Source: Streptomyces sp. NBC_00582 (GTDB lineage: Bacteria; Actinomycetota; Actinomycetes; Streptomycetales; Streptomycetaceae). From it: a DNA stretch of 64,000 nucleotides. This document shows, in pieces, positions 55,954 to 64,000 of the stretch. The position numbers were made by a program, and so were the translations under genes. Positions within the stretch are counted from its first letter, which is position 1. The number at the start of each line of letters is the position of its first letter. Under the pieces are notes generated by a model. It saw only the letters and a list, made by a program, of their open reading frames with translations, did no database searches and had not been told where the DNA came from. The stretch covers positions 3,720,001 through 3,784,000 of the forward strand of contig NZ_CP107772.1 in the NCBI RefSeq assembly GCF_036345155.1, given 5' to 3'.

Positions 55954-56457
55954 ATGGCGGGGCTGGAGGGTATCGAACAGCCGCGGGGGCACGGGCGCGT
56001 GGCCGCGGCACGCTGGTCGCCTGGGGTCGAGGACGAACGGGCGCTGAAGGCCCTGGAGTTGTTCGGCAACCCCACGGAGGGTGAGGTTCCGCTCCCCTCG
56101 CGCCCCGAGTCCGCCGCCACGGCCCGCCGGCTCACCCAGGTCGTCGTCCTGCGCCAGTGGGGGCTGTCCCCCAAGATGACCGAGGACGCCGTCCTCCTCG
56201 TCTCCGAACTCGTCGGCAACGCCGTACGCCACACCGGTGCCCGTGTCTTCGGCCTCAGGCTGCGCCGGCGCCGCGGCTGGATCCGCGTCGAGGTCCGCGA
56301 CCCCTCCCGCGGACTGCCCTGTCTGATGCCGGTCCAGGAGCTGGACGTCAGCGGCCGCGGCCTCTTCCTCGTCGACAAGCTCTCCGACCGCTGGGGTGTG
56401 GACCTGCTGCCGCGCGGCAAGACGACCTGGTTCGAGATGCGCGTCGCGGACCGCTGA
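55954..56457 (+). CDS. RsbW-like ATP-binding protein (anti-sigma/SpoIIAB type)
   Basis: The protein has 167 residues from ATG 55954. The GHKL ATPase fold has the N box LLVSELVGNAVRHT, G1 VEVRDPSRGLP and G2 GRGLFLVDKLSDRWGV. Streptomyces has many such proteins acting as anti-sigma kinases or decoys that bind partner anti-anti-sigma factors. No cognate sigma or antagonist is adjacent, so it is an orphan. The 40-residue N-terminal segment before the fold is variable. Confidence 0.9.
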   Translation: MAGLEGIEQPRGHGRVAAARWSPGVEDERALKALELFGNPTEGEVPLPSRPESAATARRLTQVVVLRQWGLSPKMTEDAVLLVSELVGNAVRHTGARVFGLRLRRRRGWIRVEVRDPSRGLPCLMPVQELDVSGRGLFLVDKLSDRWGVDLLPRGKTTWFEMRVADR

Positions 56458-56563
56458 GCACGCGGGGTCCCGTCACCCACGCGAGTTTCACCCGCAAGGG
56501 GTACGACCCCTCGAACACGCAGGTCGTAGGACCAACGCCCGACCCGGACCGGACCAAAACCCC

Positions 56564-56593
56564 TTGGGCGATGTCAGTAGCGATCCGTAGGCT
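56564..56593 (+). promoter_or_regulatory. Promoter of the ABC quartet
   Basis: The -35 TTGGGC (56564-56569) and -10 TAGGCT (56588-56593) are separated by 18 bp. Transcription starting about 7 nt later would begin at or next to the first start codon (GTG 56599/ATG 56602), so the transcript is probably leaderless. Confidence 0.6.
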
Positions 56594-56601
56594 CGCTGGT
56601 G

Positions 56602-58386
56602 ATGTCGACGACACGTGCAACCACCAAGGACCGGTCCGCGGTGCGGACGTTGCTGCGCTTGTGGCCGTATGTGCGGCCGGTGCGGGTGCGGCTGTTCGGC
56701 GCCGCGGCCGTGGCCGTCGTCGCCTCCCTCGTGGGGCTGGTGATCCCGCTCGTCCTGAAGTGGATGGTGGACGGTCCGGTCGCCGACCGGGACCCGGCGG
56801 GCGTCTGGCTCGGCGCGCTGTACCTGCTGCTGCTCGGGCTCGTGGAGGCCGGGATGTTCGGGCTGCGGCGCTGGCTGGTGGCCCGCCCGCTCTCGCATGT
56901 CGAGGCCGAGATGCGGGCGGAGCTCTACGCACATCTACAGCGGCTGCCGGTGGCCTTCCACGACCGGTGGGCCTCGGGACAGCTGCTGTCCCGGGCGACG
57001 ACGGATCTGATGCTGCTGCGGATGTTCCTCGCCTTCCCGCTGACGTTCCTGCTGGTCAACGGGGTGACCATCCTCGCCGGCGTGATCATCATGCTGCTCC
57101 AGGACTGGTCCCTGGGACTGGTGATCCTCGGGCCCGCCCTTCCCGTCATGGTGATGTGCGTGATCTTCGAGCACCGCTACGCGGTCGTGGCGCGGCGCGC
57201 CCAGGACCAGGTCGGCGATCTGACGACGGTCGTCGAGGAGAGCGTGCTCGGGATCCGGATCATCAAGGGGTTCGGCCGGCACCGCAGCCAGGCGCGCGCC
57301 TTCCGCGAGCTGTCGTCGACCCTGCGCGGGACGGAACTGCGCAAGGCCCGGCTGCTGGCCGCGATCTGGGCCGTCATCGTGACCCTGCCGGAGGTGGCGA
57401 TCGGGGCGGCGCTGGTGCTCGGCACCGTCCAGGTGGCGGACGGGGAGCTGTCCGCGGGCACGCTCGTCGCCTTCCTGTCGACGGCCCTCGCGCTGCGCTG
57501 GCCCGTCGACTCCATCGGGTTCCTGCTGGCGATGAGCCAGGAGGCGGCGACGGCCACCGAGCGGTACTTCGAGGTGATGGACGAGGAGCCGGAGTCCCGG
57601 GCGGTCGCCCAGAGCACCGGAGGGGCGGCGGCGGGCGACGGGCTCCGCTTCGACGGGGTCGTCTTCCGCTATCCCGACGCCGAACCCACCTCGCCCCCCA
57701 CCCTGGACCTCGTCGACCTGCACATCCGGCCCGGGGAGTCCATGGCCCTCGTCGGCGCCACCGGCAGCGGCAAGACCACCCTCACCGCCCTCGTCCCCCG
57801 GCTGCACGAACTGACCGCCGGGCGGATCACGCTCGACGGCGAGGACATCACCGCGATGACCCGCGAGGAACTGCGCGCCAAGGTCGCCGTCGCCTTCGAG
57901 GAGCCGACGCTGTTCTCGGCGAGCGTCGGGGAGAACGTGCTGATGGGAGCGGACGACGAGGCCGGGGCCGCCGAGCTGGAGCGGGCGCTCGGGGTCGCCC
58001 AGGCCGAGTTCGCGCACAGCCTGCCGCAGGGCACCGCGACCCAGGTGGGCGAGCAGGGGCTCAGCCTCTCCGGCGGCCAGCGACAGCGGCTGGCACTGGC
58101 CAGAGCCGTCGTGGGACGGCCCCGGTTCCTCGTGCTCGACGACCCGCTGTCCGCGCTGGACGTCCACACGGAGGCCGCCGTGGAGGCCGCGCTGCGCCAG
58201 GTCCTCACCGACACCACCGCGCTGATCGTGGCCCACCGCCCGTCCACCGTGCTGCTCGCCGACCGGGTCGCCCTGCTCTCCGGCGGCCGGATCACCGCCG
58301 TCGGCACCCACCAGGAACTGCTGCGCGCCAACCCCGAGTACGCCCACCTCATGTCAGGAAACGGCCGCCAGGAGGACGACCGATGA
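56602..58386 (+). CDS. ABC half-exporter, pair 1, signature-donating subunit
   Basis: The protein has 594 residues with six membrane helices and a C-terminal ATPase. Walker A is intact (GATGSGKTT) and the signature canonical (LSLSGGQRQR), with H-loop IVAHRPS. The Q-loop is altered (AFEEPTLF, Gln to Glu) and Walker B ends LVLDDPLSALD, with Asp in place of the catalytic Glu. This is the usual weak-site subunit of a heterodimeric exporter. GTG 56599 is an alternative start. It overlaps the next gene by ATGA. The substrate is unknown. Confidence 0.94.
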   Translation: MSTTRATTKDRSAVRTLLRLWPYVRPVRVRLFGAAAVAVVASLVGLVIPLVLKWMVDGPVADRDPAGVWLGALYLLLLGLVEAGMFGLRRWLVARPLSHVEAEMRAELYAHLQRLPVAFHDRWASGQLLSRATTDLMLLRMFLAFPLTFLLVNGVTILAGVIIMLLQDWSLGLVILGPALPVMVMCVIFEHRYAVVARRAQDQVGDLTTVVEESVLGIRIIKGFGRHRSQARAFRELSSTLRGTELRKARLLAAIWAVIVTLPEVAIGAALVLGTVQVADGELSAGTLVAFLSTALALRWPVDSIGFLLAMSQEAATATERYFEVMDEEPESRAVAQSTGGAAAGDGLRFDGVVFRYPDAEPTSPPTLDLVDLHIRPGESMALVGATGSGKTTLTALVPRLHELTAGRITLDGEDITAMTREELRAKVAVAFEEPTLFSASVGENVLMGADDEAGAAELERALGVAQAEFAHSLPQGTATQVGEQGLSLSGGQRQRLALARAVVGRPRFLVLDDPLSALDVHTEAAVEAALRQVLTDTTALIVAHRPSTVLLADRVALLSGGRITAVGTHQELLRANPEYAHLMSGNGRQEDDR

Positions 58387-60272
58387 GTACCCCCACGACC
58401 TCCTCCCCCACCGGCTCCTCCCCCACCGCCTCGTCCGCCACCGCCGACGCCCGCCCCGAGGACCTGCCCGTGCGGACCGCCGACGACCCCTTCGACAAGG
58501 ACGTCCTGCCCACCCCGCCCGGCGCCACCGGCACCCTGCTGCGCTCCCTGCTCGCCCCCATGAAGGCGCGGGTGACCCTGACCACGCTCCTGCTGCTGCT
58601 CCAGCAGGCGGCCGTGCAGGCGGGCCCGCTGCTCGTGGCATACGCCATCGACCGCGCGGTACCGGCCTTCCGCGACGGCGACCACGGTCCGCTGGTCGCG
58701 GTGGCCGTCGGCTATCTGGTGTGCGCGCTGGCCTCCGGCGCCCTGCAGTACGCGTTCCTGATCGCCGCCGCCCGCGTCAACCAGGACGTGCTGCTCGATC
58801 TGCGCGGCCGTATCTTCCGCCACGCCCAGGCCCTCAGCGTCGACTTCCACGAGCGCTACACCTCCGGCCGGCTCATCTCCCGCTCCACCACGGACGTGGA
58901 GTCCCTGCGCGAGCTCCTCAACGAGGGCCTGCAGGAGCTGGTGACGGTGGTGCTGTCCTTCCTGTACATCTCGGCGATGCTGCTCTGGCTGGACCTCGGC
59001 CTCGGCGCGGTCGCCGTCGCGTCGTTCGTGCCGCTGTACCTGCTGGTCCGGCTCTACCAGCGGCGCGCGGGGCGGGTGTACACCGCCCGGTCCACCGCGA
59101 TCGCGGCCGTGATCGTGAAGTTCGTGGAGACGATGAACGGCATCCGTCCGGTGCGCGCGTTCCGCCGCGAGGCCGTCAACGACGCCGACTTCCGGATCCT
59201 CAACCGGCGGCACGAGCGGACGAACGGCGACGCGCTGCTGGAGATGGCCCGCTATGTCGTCGGCTCGCGGGTCGTCGCCAACGCGGCCGTCGCGCTGATC
59301 GTCCTGTGGGGCGCCTACCGGGTGGCGGGCGGCACGCTGGCCCTCGGTGTGCTGGCGGCGGCGGTGCTGTACCTGCGGCGGCTGTACGACCCGATCGACC
59401 GGCTCGGCATGTTCCTCAACTCCTACCAGTCGGCGGCGGCCTCCCTGGAGAAGATCGCCGGGCTGCTCGCGCAGACGCCGTCGGTGCCCGAGCCCTCCGT
59501 GCCGAAGGAGCTTCCCGCGCTCCGGGGCGAGCTGCCCGGCCGTGAGGTCGTGTTCGACGCGGTGTCCTTCGGTTACCGCACCGGCGGCGAGGTCCTGCCG
59601 CTGTTCGACCTCACCCTGCCCGCCGGGCAGACCGTCGCCGTCGTGGGCTCCACCGGCGCGGGCAAGTCCACCCTGGCCAAGCTGCTGGCCCGCTTCTACG
59701 ACCCCTCCGCGGGGCGGGTGCTGCTCGACGGCGTCGATCTGCGCGACCTCGCGGTGCCCGAGCTGCGACGCGGGGTGATCATGGTGACGCAGGAGGCGTT
59801 CCTGTTCTCCGGCACGGTCGCGGAGAACATCGCCATCGGGCGGCCGGACGCCACCCGCGAGGAGATCGAGCGGGCGGCGAAGGCGATCGGCGCGCACGAG
59901 TTCATCAGCGCCCTGCCCGACGGATACGACACGGACGTCCGCAAGCGGGGCGGCCGTATCTCCGCGGGGCAGCGGCAGCTCGTGGCGTTCGCCCGGGCGT
60001 TGCTCGCGGATCCGGCGGTGCTGATCCTGGACGAGGCGACCAGCTCGCTCGACATCCCCGGGGAGCGGGCCGTGCAGGCGGCGATGGCGACGGTGCTCCA
60101 GGGCCGTACGGCGGTGGTGATCGCGCACCGGCTGTCGACGGTGGAGATCGCCGACCGGGTGCTGGTGATGGAGCGGGGACGGATCGTCGAGGACGGCGCA
60201 CCGGCGGACCTCATCGCGGGCAGGGGCCGCTTCGCGGACCTGCACCGGGCCTGGCGGGACAGTCTCGCGTGA
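58383..60272 (+). CDS. ABC half-exporter, pair 1, catalytic subunit
   Basis: The protein has 629 residues. A Thr/Ser/Pro-rich cytoplasmic head of about 45 residues precedes six helices. The ATPase has intact Walker A (GSTGAGKST), Q-loop (VTQEAFLF), Walker B with Glu (VLILDEATSSLD) and H-loop (IAHRLST), but a changed signature, RISAGQRQL. Paired with the preceding subunit it gives one full ATP site and one weak site. ATG 58383 overlaps the previous stop, so the two are translated together. Confidence 0.94.
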   Translation: MSTPTTSSPTGSSPTASSATADARPEDLPVRTADDPFDKDVLPTPPGATGTLLRSLLAPMKARVTLTTLLLLLQQAAVQAGPLLVAYAIDRAVPAFRDGDHGPLVAVAVGYLVCALASGALQYAFLIAAARVNQDVLLDLRGRIFRHAQALSVDFHERYTSGRLISRSTTDVESLRELLNEGLQELVTVVLSFLYISAMLLWLDLGLGAVAVASFVPLYLLVRLYQRRAGRVYTARSTAIAAVIVKFVETMNGIRPVRAFRREAVNDADFRILNRRHERTNGDALLEMARYVVGSRVVANAAVALIVLWGAYRVAGGTLALGVLAAAVLYLRRLYDPIDRLGMFLNSYQSAAASLEKIAGLLAQTPSVPEPSVPKELPALRGELPGREVVFDAVSFGYRTGGEVLPLFDLTLPAGQTVAVVGSTGAGKSTLAKLLARFYDPSAGRVLLDGVDLRDLAVPELRRGVIMVTQEAFLFSGTVAENIAIGRPDATREEIERAAKAIGAHEFISALPDGYDTDVRKRGGRISAGQRQLVAFARALLADPAVLILDEATSSLDIPGERAVQAAMATVLQGRTAVVIAHRLSTVEIADRVLVMERGRIVEDGAPADLIAGRGRFADLHRAWRDSLA

Positions 60273-62008
60273 GGGTGCGGCGGGGGGACGCGGCGGTCGA
60301 CGCGTACGGGGATCCCGGCACCCCCGACTGTCGCAGCGGCTGGGCCTATCTGGCCTGGCTGGTGCGCTGCCAGCCCTGGCGCGGGGTCGCCGGCGCGGCG
60401 TTGTCCAGCATCTGGATGGTGCTGATGGCGGTCTCGCCGTACCTGCTGTCGAAGGCGGTGGACGAGGGCCTGCAGACCGGTGACACGGCGGTGCTCGCCG
60501 GCTGGACGGCCGCGCTGGTCGCGGTCGGCGCGTCCAACGCGTGGGTGAGCATCATGCGGCACCGCACGATGACCCGGCTGCGGATGGACGCCTACTTCCG
60601 CACCACGAAGGTGACCGTCCGGCAGGCGGTGCGGCTGGGCGACGCCCTGCGGCGCCAGGTGGGGGCCGGGGAGGTCGTCACCATCGGCGTGGGCGACGTG
60701 CACACCATCGCCAACGCGCTGACGGTGATCGGGCCGGGGGTGGGCTCGGTGGTCGTCTGTCTCTTCGTCGCCGGTTTGCTGTTCTCCGTGTCACCGCTGC
60801 TCGCGGCCGTCGTCCTGGTCGGCATGCCGGTGGTCGCCGTGCTCGTCGGACCGCTGATGAGCAGGCTGCGGGGCGCGGAGGGCGAGTACCGGGAGCGGCA
60901 GGGCGTGCTCACCGCGCGGATCGGGGATCTGGCGGGCGGGCTGCGGGTGCTCAACGGGCTGGGCGGGAAGGGCCTGTTCGCGGACGGGTTCCGGCGGGAC
61001 TCGGGGCGGCTGCGGGAGCAGGGCTACCGGGTGGGCTCGACCGCGAGCTGGCTCCAGTCGCTCGGCGTGGGCCTGCCGAGGCTGTTCCTCGCGGTGGTGA
61101 CCTGGCTCGCGGTGCGGCTGGCCGTCCAGGGGGAGCTGACGGTGGGCCAGTTGGTCTCGGTGTACGGCTATGTCGCGGTGCTGGTGGGTCCGGTGGCGTT
61201 CCTGGTCGACATGGGCTACGAGCTGAGCCGGGGTGTGGTGGCCGCCGACCGGGTCGTACGACTGCTGCGGCTGGAGCCCGCCCCGGACACCGGGACGGCC
61301 GAGGCGCCCGCGGAGCCGGCGGTGCTGCACGACCCCGTCTCCGGGGTGCGGGTGACGCCGGGCCGGCTGACGGCGCTGGTCGGGGCGCGGCCGGCCGCTC
61401 TGATCGCGCTGGTGGACCGGCTGGGGCGGCTGGGGCCGACCGAGGTCACCTGGGGCGGGGTGCGGCTGGACGCGGTCCCGCTCGCCCAGGTGCGGGCCAG
61501 GATCCTGGTCGCGGACAACGAGAGCGACCTGTTCGCGGGCCGGCTGCGCGAGGTGGTGGCGGGACACCGGGACCCCGGCCCGCAGGAGATACGGCGGGCG
61601 GTACGGGCGGCGGCCGCCGACGACGTCGTCCAGGGGCTGGCCGAGGGGCTGGAGACGCGGGTGACCGCGCAGGGGCGCAGTCTCTCCGGCGGGCAGCGGC
61701 AGCGGGTCCGGCTGGTGCGGGCGCTGCTGGCCGACCCCGAGGTGCTGCTGGCCGTGGAACCCACCTCGGCGCTGGACGCGCACACGGAGGCGGCGGTGGC
61801 CGAACGGCTGCGGGCCGCCCGCAGCGGCCGTACGACGGTCGTCACGACGACGTCCCCGCTGGTCCTCGACCACGCGGACAGCGTGCTCTATCTGGCCGAC
61901 GGCAAGGTGGCGGCCGTCGGAACCCATCGGGAGCTGCTGGAACGGGAGCCGGGCTACCGGGAGTTGGTGGCACGGGACGCCGAGAGCTCCGAGGAGGCGG
62001 TGCGATGA
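60269..62008 (+). CDS. ABC half-exporter, pair 2, degenerate ATPase subunit
   Basis: The protein has 579 residues from a GTG overlapping the previous stop. The six-helix domain is normal. In the ATPase domain the Walker A lysine is gone (LVGARPAALIAL), the Q-loop is replaced (LVADNESDLF), the Walker B aspartate is Val (LLAVEPTSALD) and the H-loop is lost (VTTTSPL). The signature LSGGQRQRVRL is kept perfectly. It can contribute only the signature half of the active site and depends on its partner for ATP hydrolysis. Confidence 0.93.
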   Translation: MRVRRGDAAVDAYGDPGTPDCRSGWAYLAWLVRCQPWRGVAGAALSSIWMVLMAVSPYLLSKAVDEGLQTGDTAVLAGWTAALVAVGASNAWVSIMRHRTMTRLRMDAYFRTTKVTVRQAVRLGDALRRQVGAGEVVTIGVGDVHTIANALTVIGPGVGSVVVCLFVAGLLFSVSPLLAAVVLVGMPVVAVLVGPLMSRLRGAEGEYRERQGVLTARIGDLAGGLRVLNGLGGKGLFADGFRRDSGRLREQGYRVGSTASWLQSLGVGLPRLFLAVVTWLAVRLAVQGELTVGQLVSVYGYVAVLVGPVAFLVDMGYELSRGVVAADRVVRLLRLEPAPDTGTAEAPAEPAVLHDPVSGVRVTPGRLTALVGARPAALIALVDRLGRLGPTEVTWGGVRLDAVPLAQVRARILVADNESDLFAGRLREVVAGHRDPGPQEIRRAVRAAAADDVVQGLAEGLETRVTAQGRSLSGGQRQRVRLVRALLADPEVLLAVEPTSALDAHTEAAVAERLRAARSGRTTVVTTTSPLVLDHADSVLYLADGKVAAVGTHRELLEREPGYRELVARDAESSEEAVR

Positions 62009-63783
62009 CGGCGGGTGGGACGACGGCCGGTGAGGTGACGGCCGGTGAGGGGCGGCTGCCGATCGCCGGGACGGCCGAGGTGCGGCGGGCCGCGGGCCGG
62101 CTGGTGCGGGCCGACGCCCGGGCCGTGGCGGGGGCGCTGGCGCTGAACGCGCTGGCCGCCGGCGTGGGGCTGGCCGGGCCCTGGCTGCTGGGCCGGATCA
62201 TCGACGAGGTGCGCGCCGGGGCCGGGCTCGCGACCGTGGACCGGCTGGCCCTCGCGATCGTGCTGTGCGCGCTCGCCCAGTTGCTGCTGGTCCGCTGGGC
62301 GCGCTACGCGGGGCACCGGTTCGGTGAGCGGACGCTGGCCCGGGTGCGGGAGGAGTTCGTCGACCGGGCGCTGGCCCTGCCCGCGTCGGTCGTGGAGCGG
62401 GCCGGCACCGGAGATCTGACCACGCGCGGCACCGCCGACGTGGCGGCCGTCGGCACGACCCTGCGGGACGCCGGGCCCGAGCTGCTGGTGTGCGGGGTGC
62501 AGGCGCTGTTCATGCTCGCCGCGGTGTTCGTGATCGACCCGCTGCTCGGCGCGGTCGGAGTGCTCGGCCTGACCCCGATCTGGTGCGCGTTGCGCTGGTA
62601 TCTGCGCCGGGCCCGCTCGGCCTATCTCACCCAGGGCGCGGCGGACTCGGAGGTCGCCGAGGCCCTCGCCTCGACCGCGGCCGGCGCCCGTACCGTCGAG
62701 ACGTTCCGGCTCGGGGAGCGGCGCACGGCGGTGAGCCGGGGCACGCTCGCGACCGCGCGCCGCACCCGTTTCCACACGCTGTATCTGCGGAGCGTGTTCT
62801 TCCCGGTCGTGGAGGTGTCGTACGCGCTGCCGGTGGCCGGTGTGCTGCTGCTCGGCGGGGTGCTGCAGGCGCGGGGGGTGGTGAGTCTGGGCGCGGTGGT
62901 GGCGGCGGCGCTGTATCTGCGGCAGTTCACCGAGCCGCTGGACGAGATCCTGATCAGGGTCGAGCAACTGCAGTCGAGCACCGCCTCGTTCGCCCGGGTG
63001 GAGGGGCTCGCGCGGGTGCCCGGGGGCGCGGAGGACACCGGGCGGACCCCGGCGGACGACCGGATCGACGTGATCGGGGTGCGGTACGCCTACGAACGCG
63101 GCGGCGAGGTGCTGCGCGGGGTGGACCTGACGGTGACGCCCGGGGAGCGGCTCGCGGTGGTCGGTCCGTCCGGCGCCGGGAAGACCACGCTGAGCCGGCT
63201 CCTCGCGGGCATGGACGCGCCGACCGCCGGCACGGTGACGGTGGGCGGGGTGCCGGTCGCCGAGCTGGCGCCGGAGGCGCTGCGCCGGCAGGTCGTGCTG
63301 GTCACCCAGGAGCACCACGTCTTCCTCGGCACGGTCCGGGACAACCTGCTGATCGCCGAACCGGGCGCCCCCGACGAGGAGTTGTGGGCGGCGCTGGCCG
63401 CGGTCGGCGCGGACGGCTGGGTGCGGGAACTGCCCGACGGCCTCGACACCGGTCTGGGCGGCTCGGGCGTGCGCACGGACGGCTCACAGGCGCAGCAACT
63501 CGCCCTGGCCCGGGTGGTGCTGGCCGACCCGCACACGCTGATCCTGGACGAGGCGACGGCCCTGCTGGACCCGGCCACGGCCCGGCACACCGAGCGCGCG
63601 CTGGCCGCCGTGCTGCGCGGGCGTACGGTCATCGCGATCGCGCACCGGCTGCACACCGCGCACGACGCGGACCGGGTGGCGGTGATGGAGGACGGCCGGC
63701 TCACCGAGCTCGGTACGCACGAGGAACTGGTGGCGGCGGGCGGGGCGTACGCGGCGCTGTGGGGGACCTGGCACGGCGGGTGA
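62005..63783 (+). CDS. ABC half-exporter, pair 2, catalytic subunit
   Basis: The protein has 592 residues from ATG 62005, with GAGGAG upstream. The ATPase keeps Walker A (GPSGAGKTT), Q-loop (VTQEHHVF), Walker B Glu (LILDEATALLD) and H-loop (IAHRLHT), while its signature is lost (TDGSQAQQL). It is the exact complement of the preceding subunit, leaving a single working ATP site in the heterodimer. It is the last gene of the four-gene overlap chain. Confidence 0.94.
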   Translation: MTAGGTTAGEVTAGEGRLPIAGTAEVRRAAGRLVRADARAVAGALALNALAAGVGLAGPWLLGRIIDEVRAGAGLATVDRLALAIVLCALAQLLLVRWARYAGHRFGERTLARVREEFVDRALALPASVVERAGTGDLTTRGTADVAAVGTTLRDAGPELLVCGVQALFMLAAVFVIDPLLGAVGVLGLTPIWCALRWYLRRARSAYLTQGAADSEVAEALASTAAGARTVETFRLGERRTAVSRGTLATARRTRFHTLYLRSVFFPVVEVSYALPVAGVLLLGGVLQARGVVSLGAVVAAALYLRQFTEPLDEILIRVEQLQSSTASFARVEGLARVPGGAEDTGRTPADDRIDVIGVRYAYERGGEVLRGVDLTVTPGERLAVVGPSGAGKTTLSRLLAGMDAPTAGTVTVGGVPVAELAPEALRRQVVLVTQEHHVFLGTVRDNLLIAEPGAPDEELWAALAAVGADGWVRELPDGLDTGLGGSGVRTDGSQAQQLALARVVLADPHTLILDEATALLDPATARHTERALAAVLRGRTVIAIAHRLHTAHDADRVAVMEDGRLTELGTHEELVAAGGAYAALWGTWHGG

Positions 63784-64000
63784 ACCCGCCCGACTCGTCC
63801 GGATAACGAACATGAACTCCCGGACAACGGACCGTTTCCGGCCAAATTCCTGACGCGCTCCTGACAGACAGCGCAATCCACTGCCACTCTTCCCACTGCT
63901 ACTTCACAGCAACCCCACAGCTACACCGTTCTGCGTACCGCCCAGTCGTGTCCGGACGGCCCACCCGCCGGCCGGTCTCCCCAGGCCGCGTGATCCGCGG
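63784..64000. other. Region after the ABC quartet, to the window edge
   Basis: No gene is supported in this 217 bp. GTCCGG (63797-63802) and CCGGAC (63820-63825) form a weak inverted repeat that may end the ABC transcript. The rest is AT-richer at 63805-63930 and could be a promoter for a gene beyond the edge. Confidence 0.4.

Noticed and set aside
56157..60272. 1371-codon open frame that looks like a giant fusion protein
   Set aside because: Its first two thirds are the wrong frame of the RsbW-like and first ABC genes, with Arg/Pro/Gly-rich non-protein composition. Only the part from 58383 is the real second ABC gene.
60541..63783. 1080-codon open frame
   Set aside because: The part before 62005 is out-of-frame shadow of the third ABC gene; the real gene begins at ATG 62005.

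Overview
The window is a high-GC actinobacterial chromosome segment and almost certainly from Streptomyces. Signs of this are the strong third-position GC bias, frequent GTG starts, GTGA/ATGA gene overlaps, Tat and lipobox exports, and gene neighbourhoods familiar from Streptomyces (gatC-gatA-orf-gatB, an rmdB-like GGDEF/EAL gene beside ligA, and gcvT/gcvH/glyA/sdaA). No rRNA, tRNA, insertion sequence, integrase, phage module or CRISPR array was seen. Most of the window is core chromosome with scattered accessory and decaying genes.

Layout. 1-1600: 3' part of an MMPL exporter and a small acidic membrane protein. 1685-5247: the amidotransferase operon gatC-gatA-small orf-gatB, with a long inverted repeat upstream. 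5419-7020: a TetR regulator divergent from a DUF4267-like/cupin pair, with two matching palindromic operators. 7019-7503: a tandem array of ~87 bp units. 7496-14158: rmdB-like c-di-GMP enzyme, ligA, a MetE-like gene and an SDR, followed by a broken LOG-family gene. 14589-21025: DUF427, alpha/beta hydrolase, mnmA, a Tat-exported amidase, a Tat-exported multicopper oxidase, a VCBS-like remnant and a cysteine desulfurase. 21185-22411: two tiny membrane proteins divergent from a FabR/DesT-like TetR regulator. 22499-28942: Gly-rich lipoprotein, WYL regulator, maleylpyruvate-isomerase-fold protein, thioesterase, membrane-anchored esterase, TRIC-type channel and M1 aminopeptidase. 29039-35435: five-gene oligopeptide ABC importer. 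35755-38301: two SseB-like proteins and a P-loop kinase-like ATPase. 38487-43071: tandem glycine riboswitch followed by gcvT, gcvH, glyA and sdaA. 43075-49801: small hypotheticals, MOSC protein, EF-hand protein, a decayed MerR regulator, GNAT, a YncE-like lipoprotein coupled to a deacetylase-like lipoprotein, and a PH-like membrane protein. 49755-56457: glgX, two consecutive L,D-transpeptidases, enoyl-CoA hydratase and an RsbW-like ATPase. 56602-63783: four overlapping ABC half-exporter genes.

How genes work together. The riboswitch cluster forms a route from glycine (GcvT/GcvH) to serine (GlyA) and on to pyruvate and ammonia (SdaA), gated by glycine. The cysteine desulfurase can supply persulfide sulfur to MnmA for tRNA thiolation. 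The four ABC genes read as two heterodimers. In each dimer one subunit keeps the catalytic residues and the other supplies the canonical signature motif, and in the second dimer this division is extreme.

Most notable second-look items are the asymmetric ABC quartet, the 87 bp array with its 7 bp expansion, the FabR-like regulator facing only tiny membrane proteins, the palindrome sets at 6357-6419 and 19713-19839, and two genes caught in decay (LOG-family and MerR-family). No wholly new system is clear from sequence alone.
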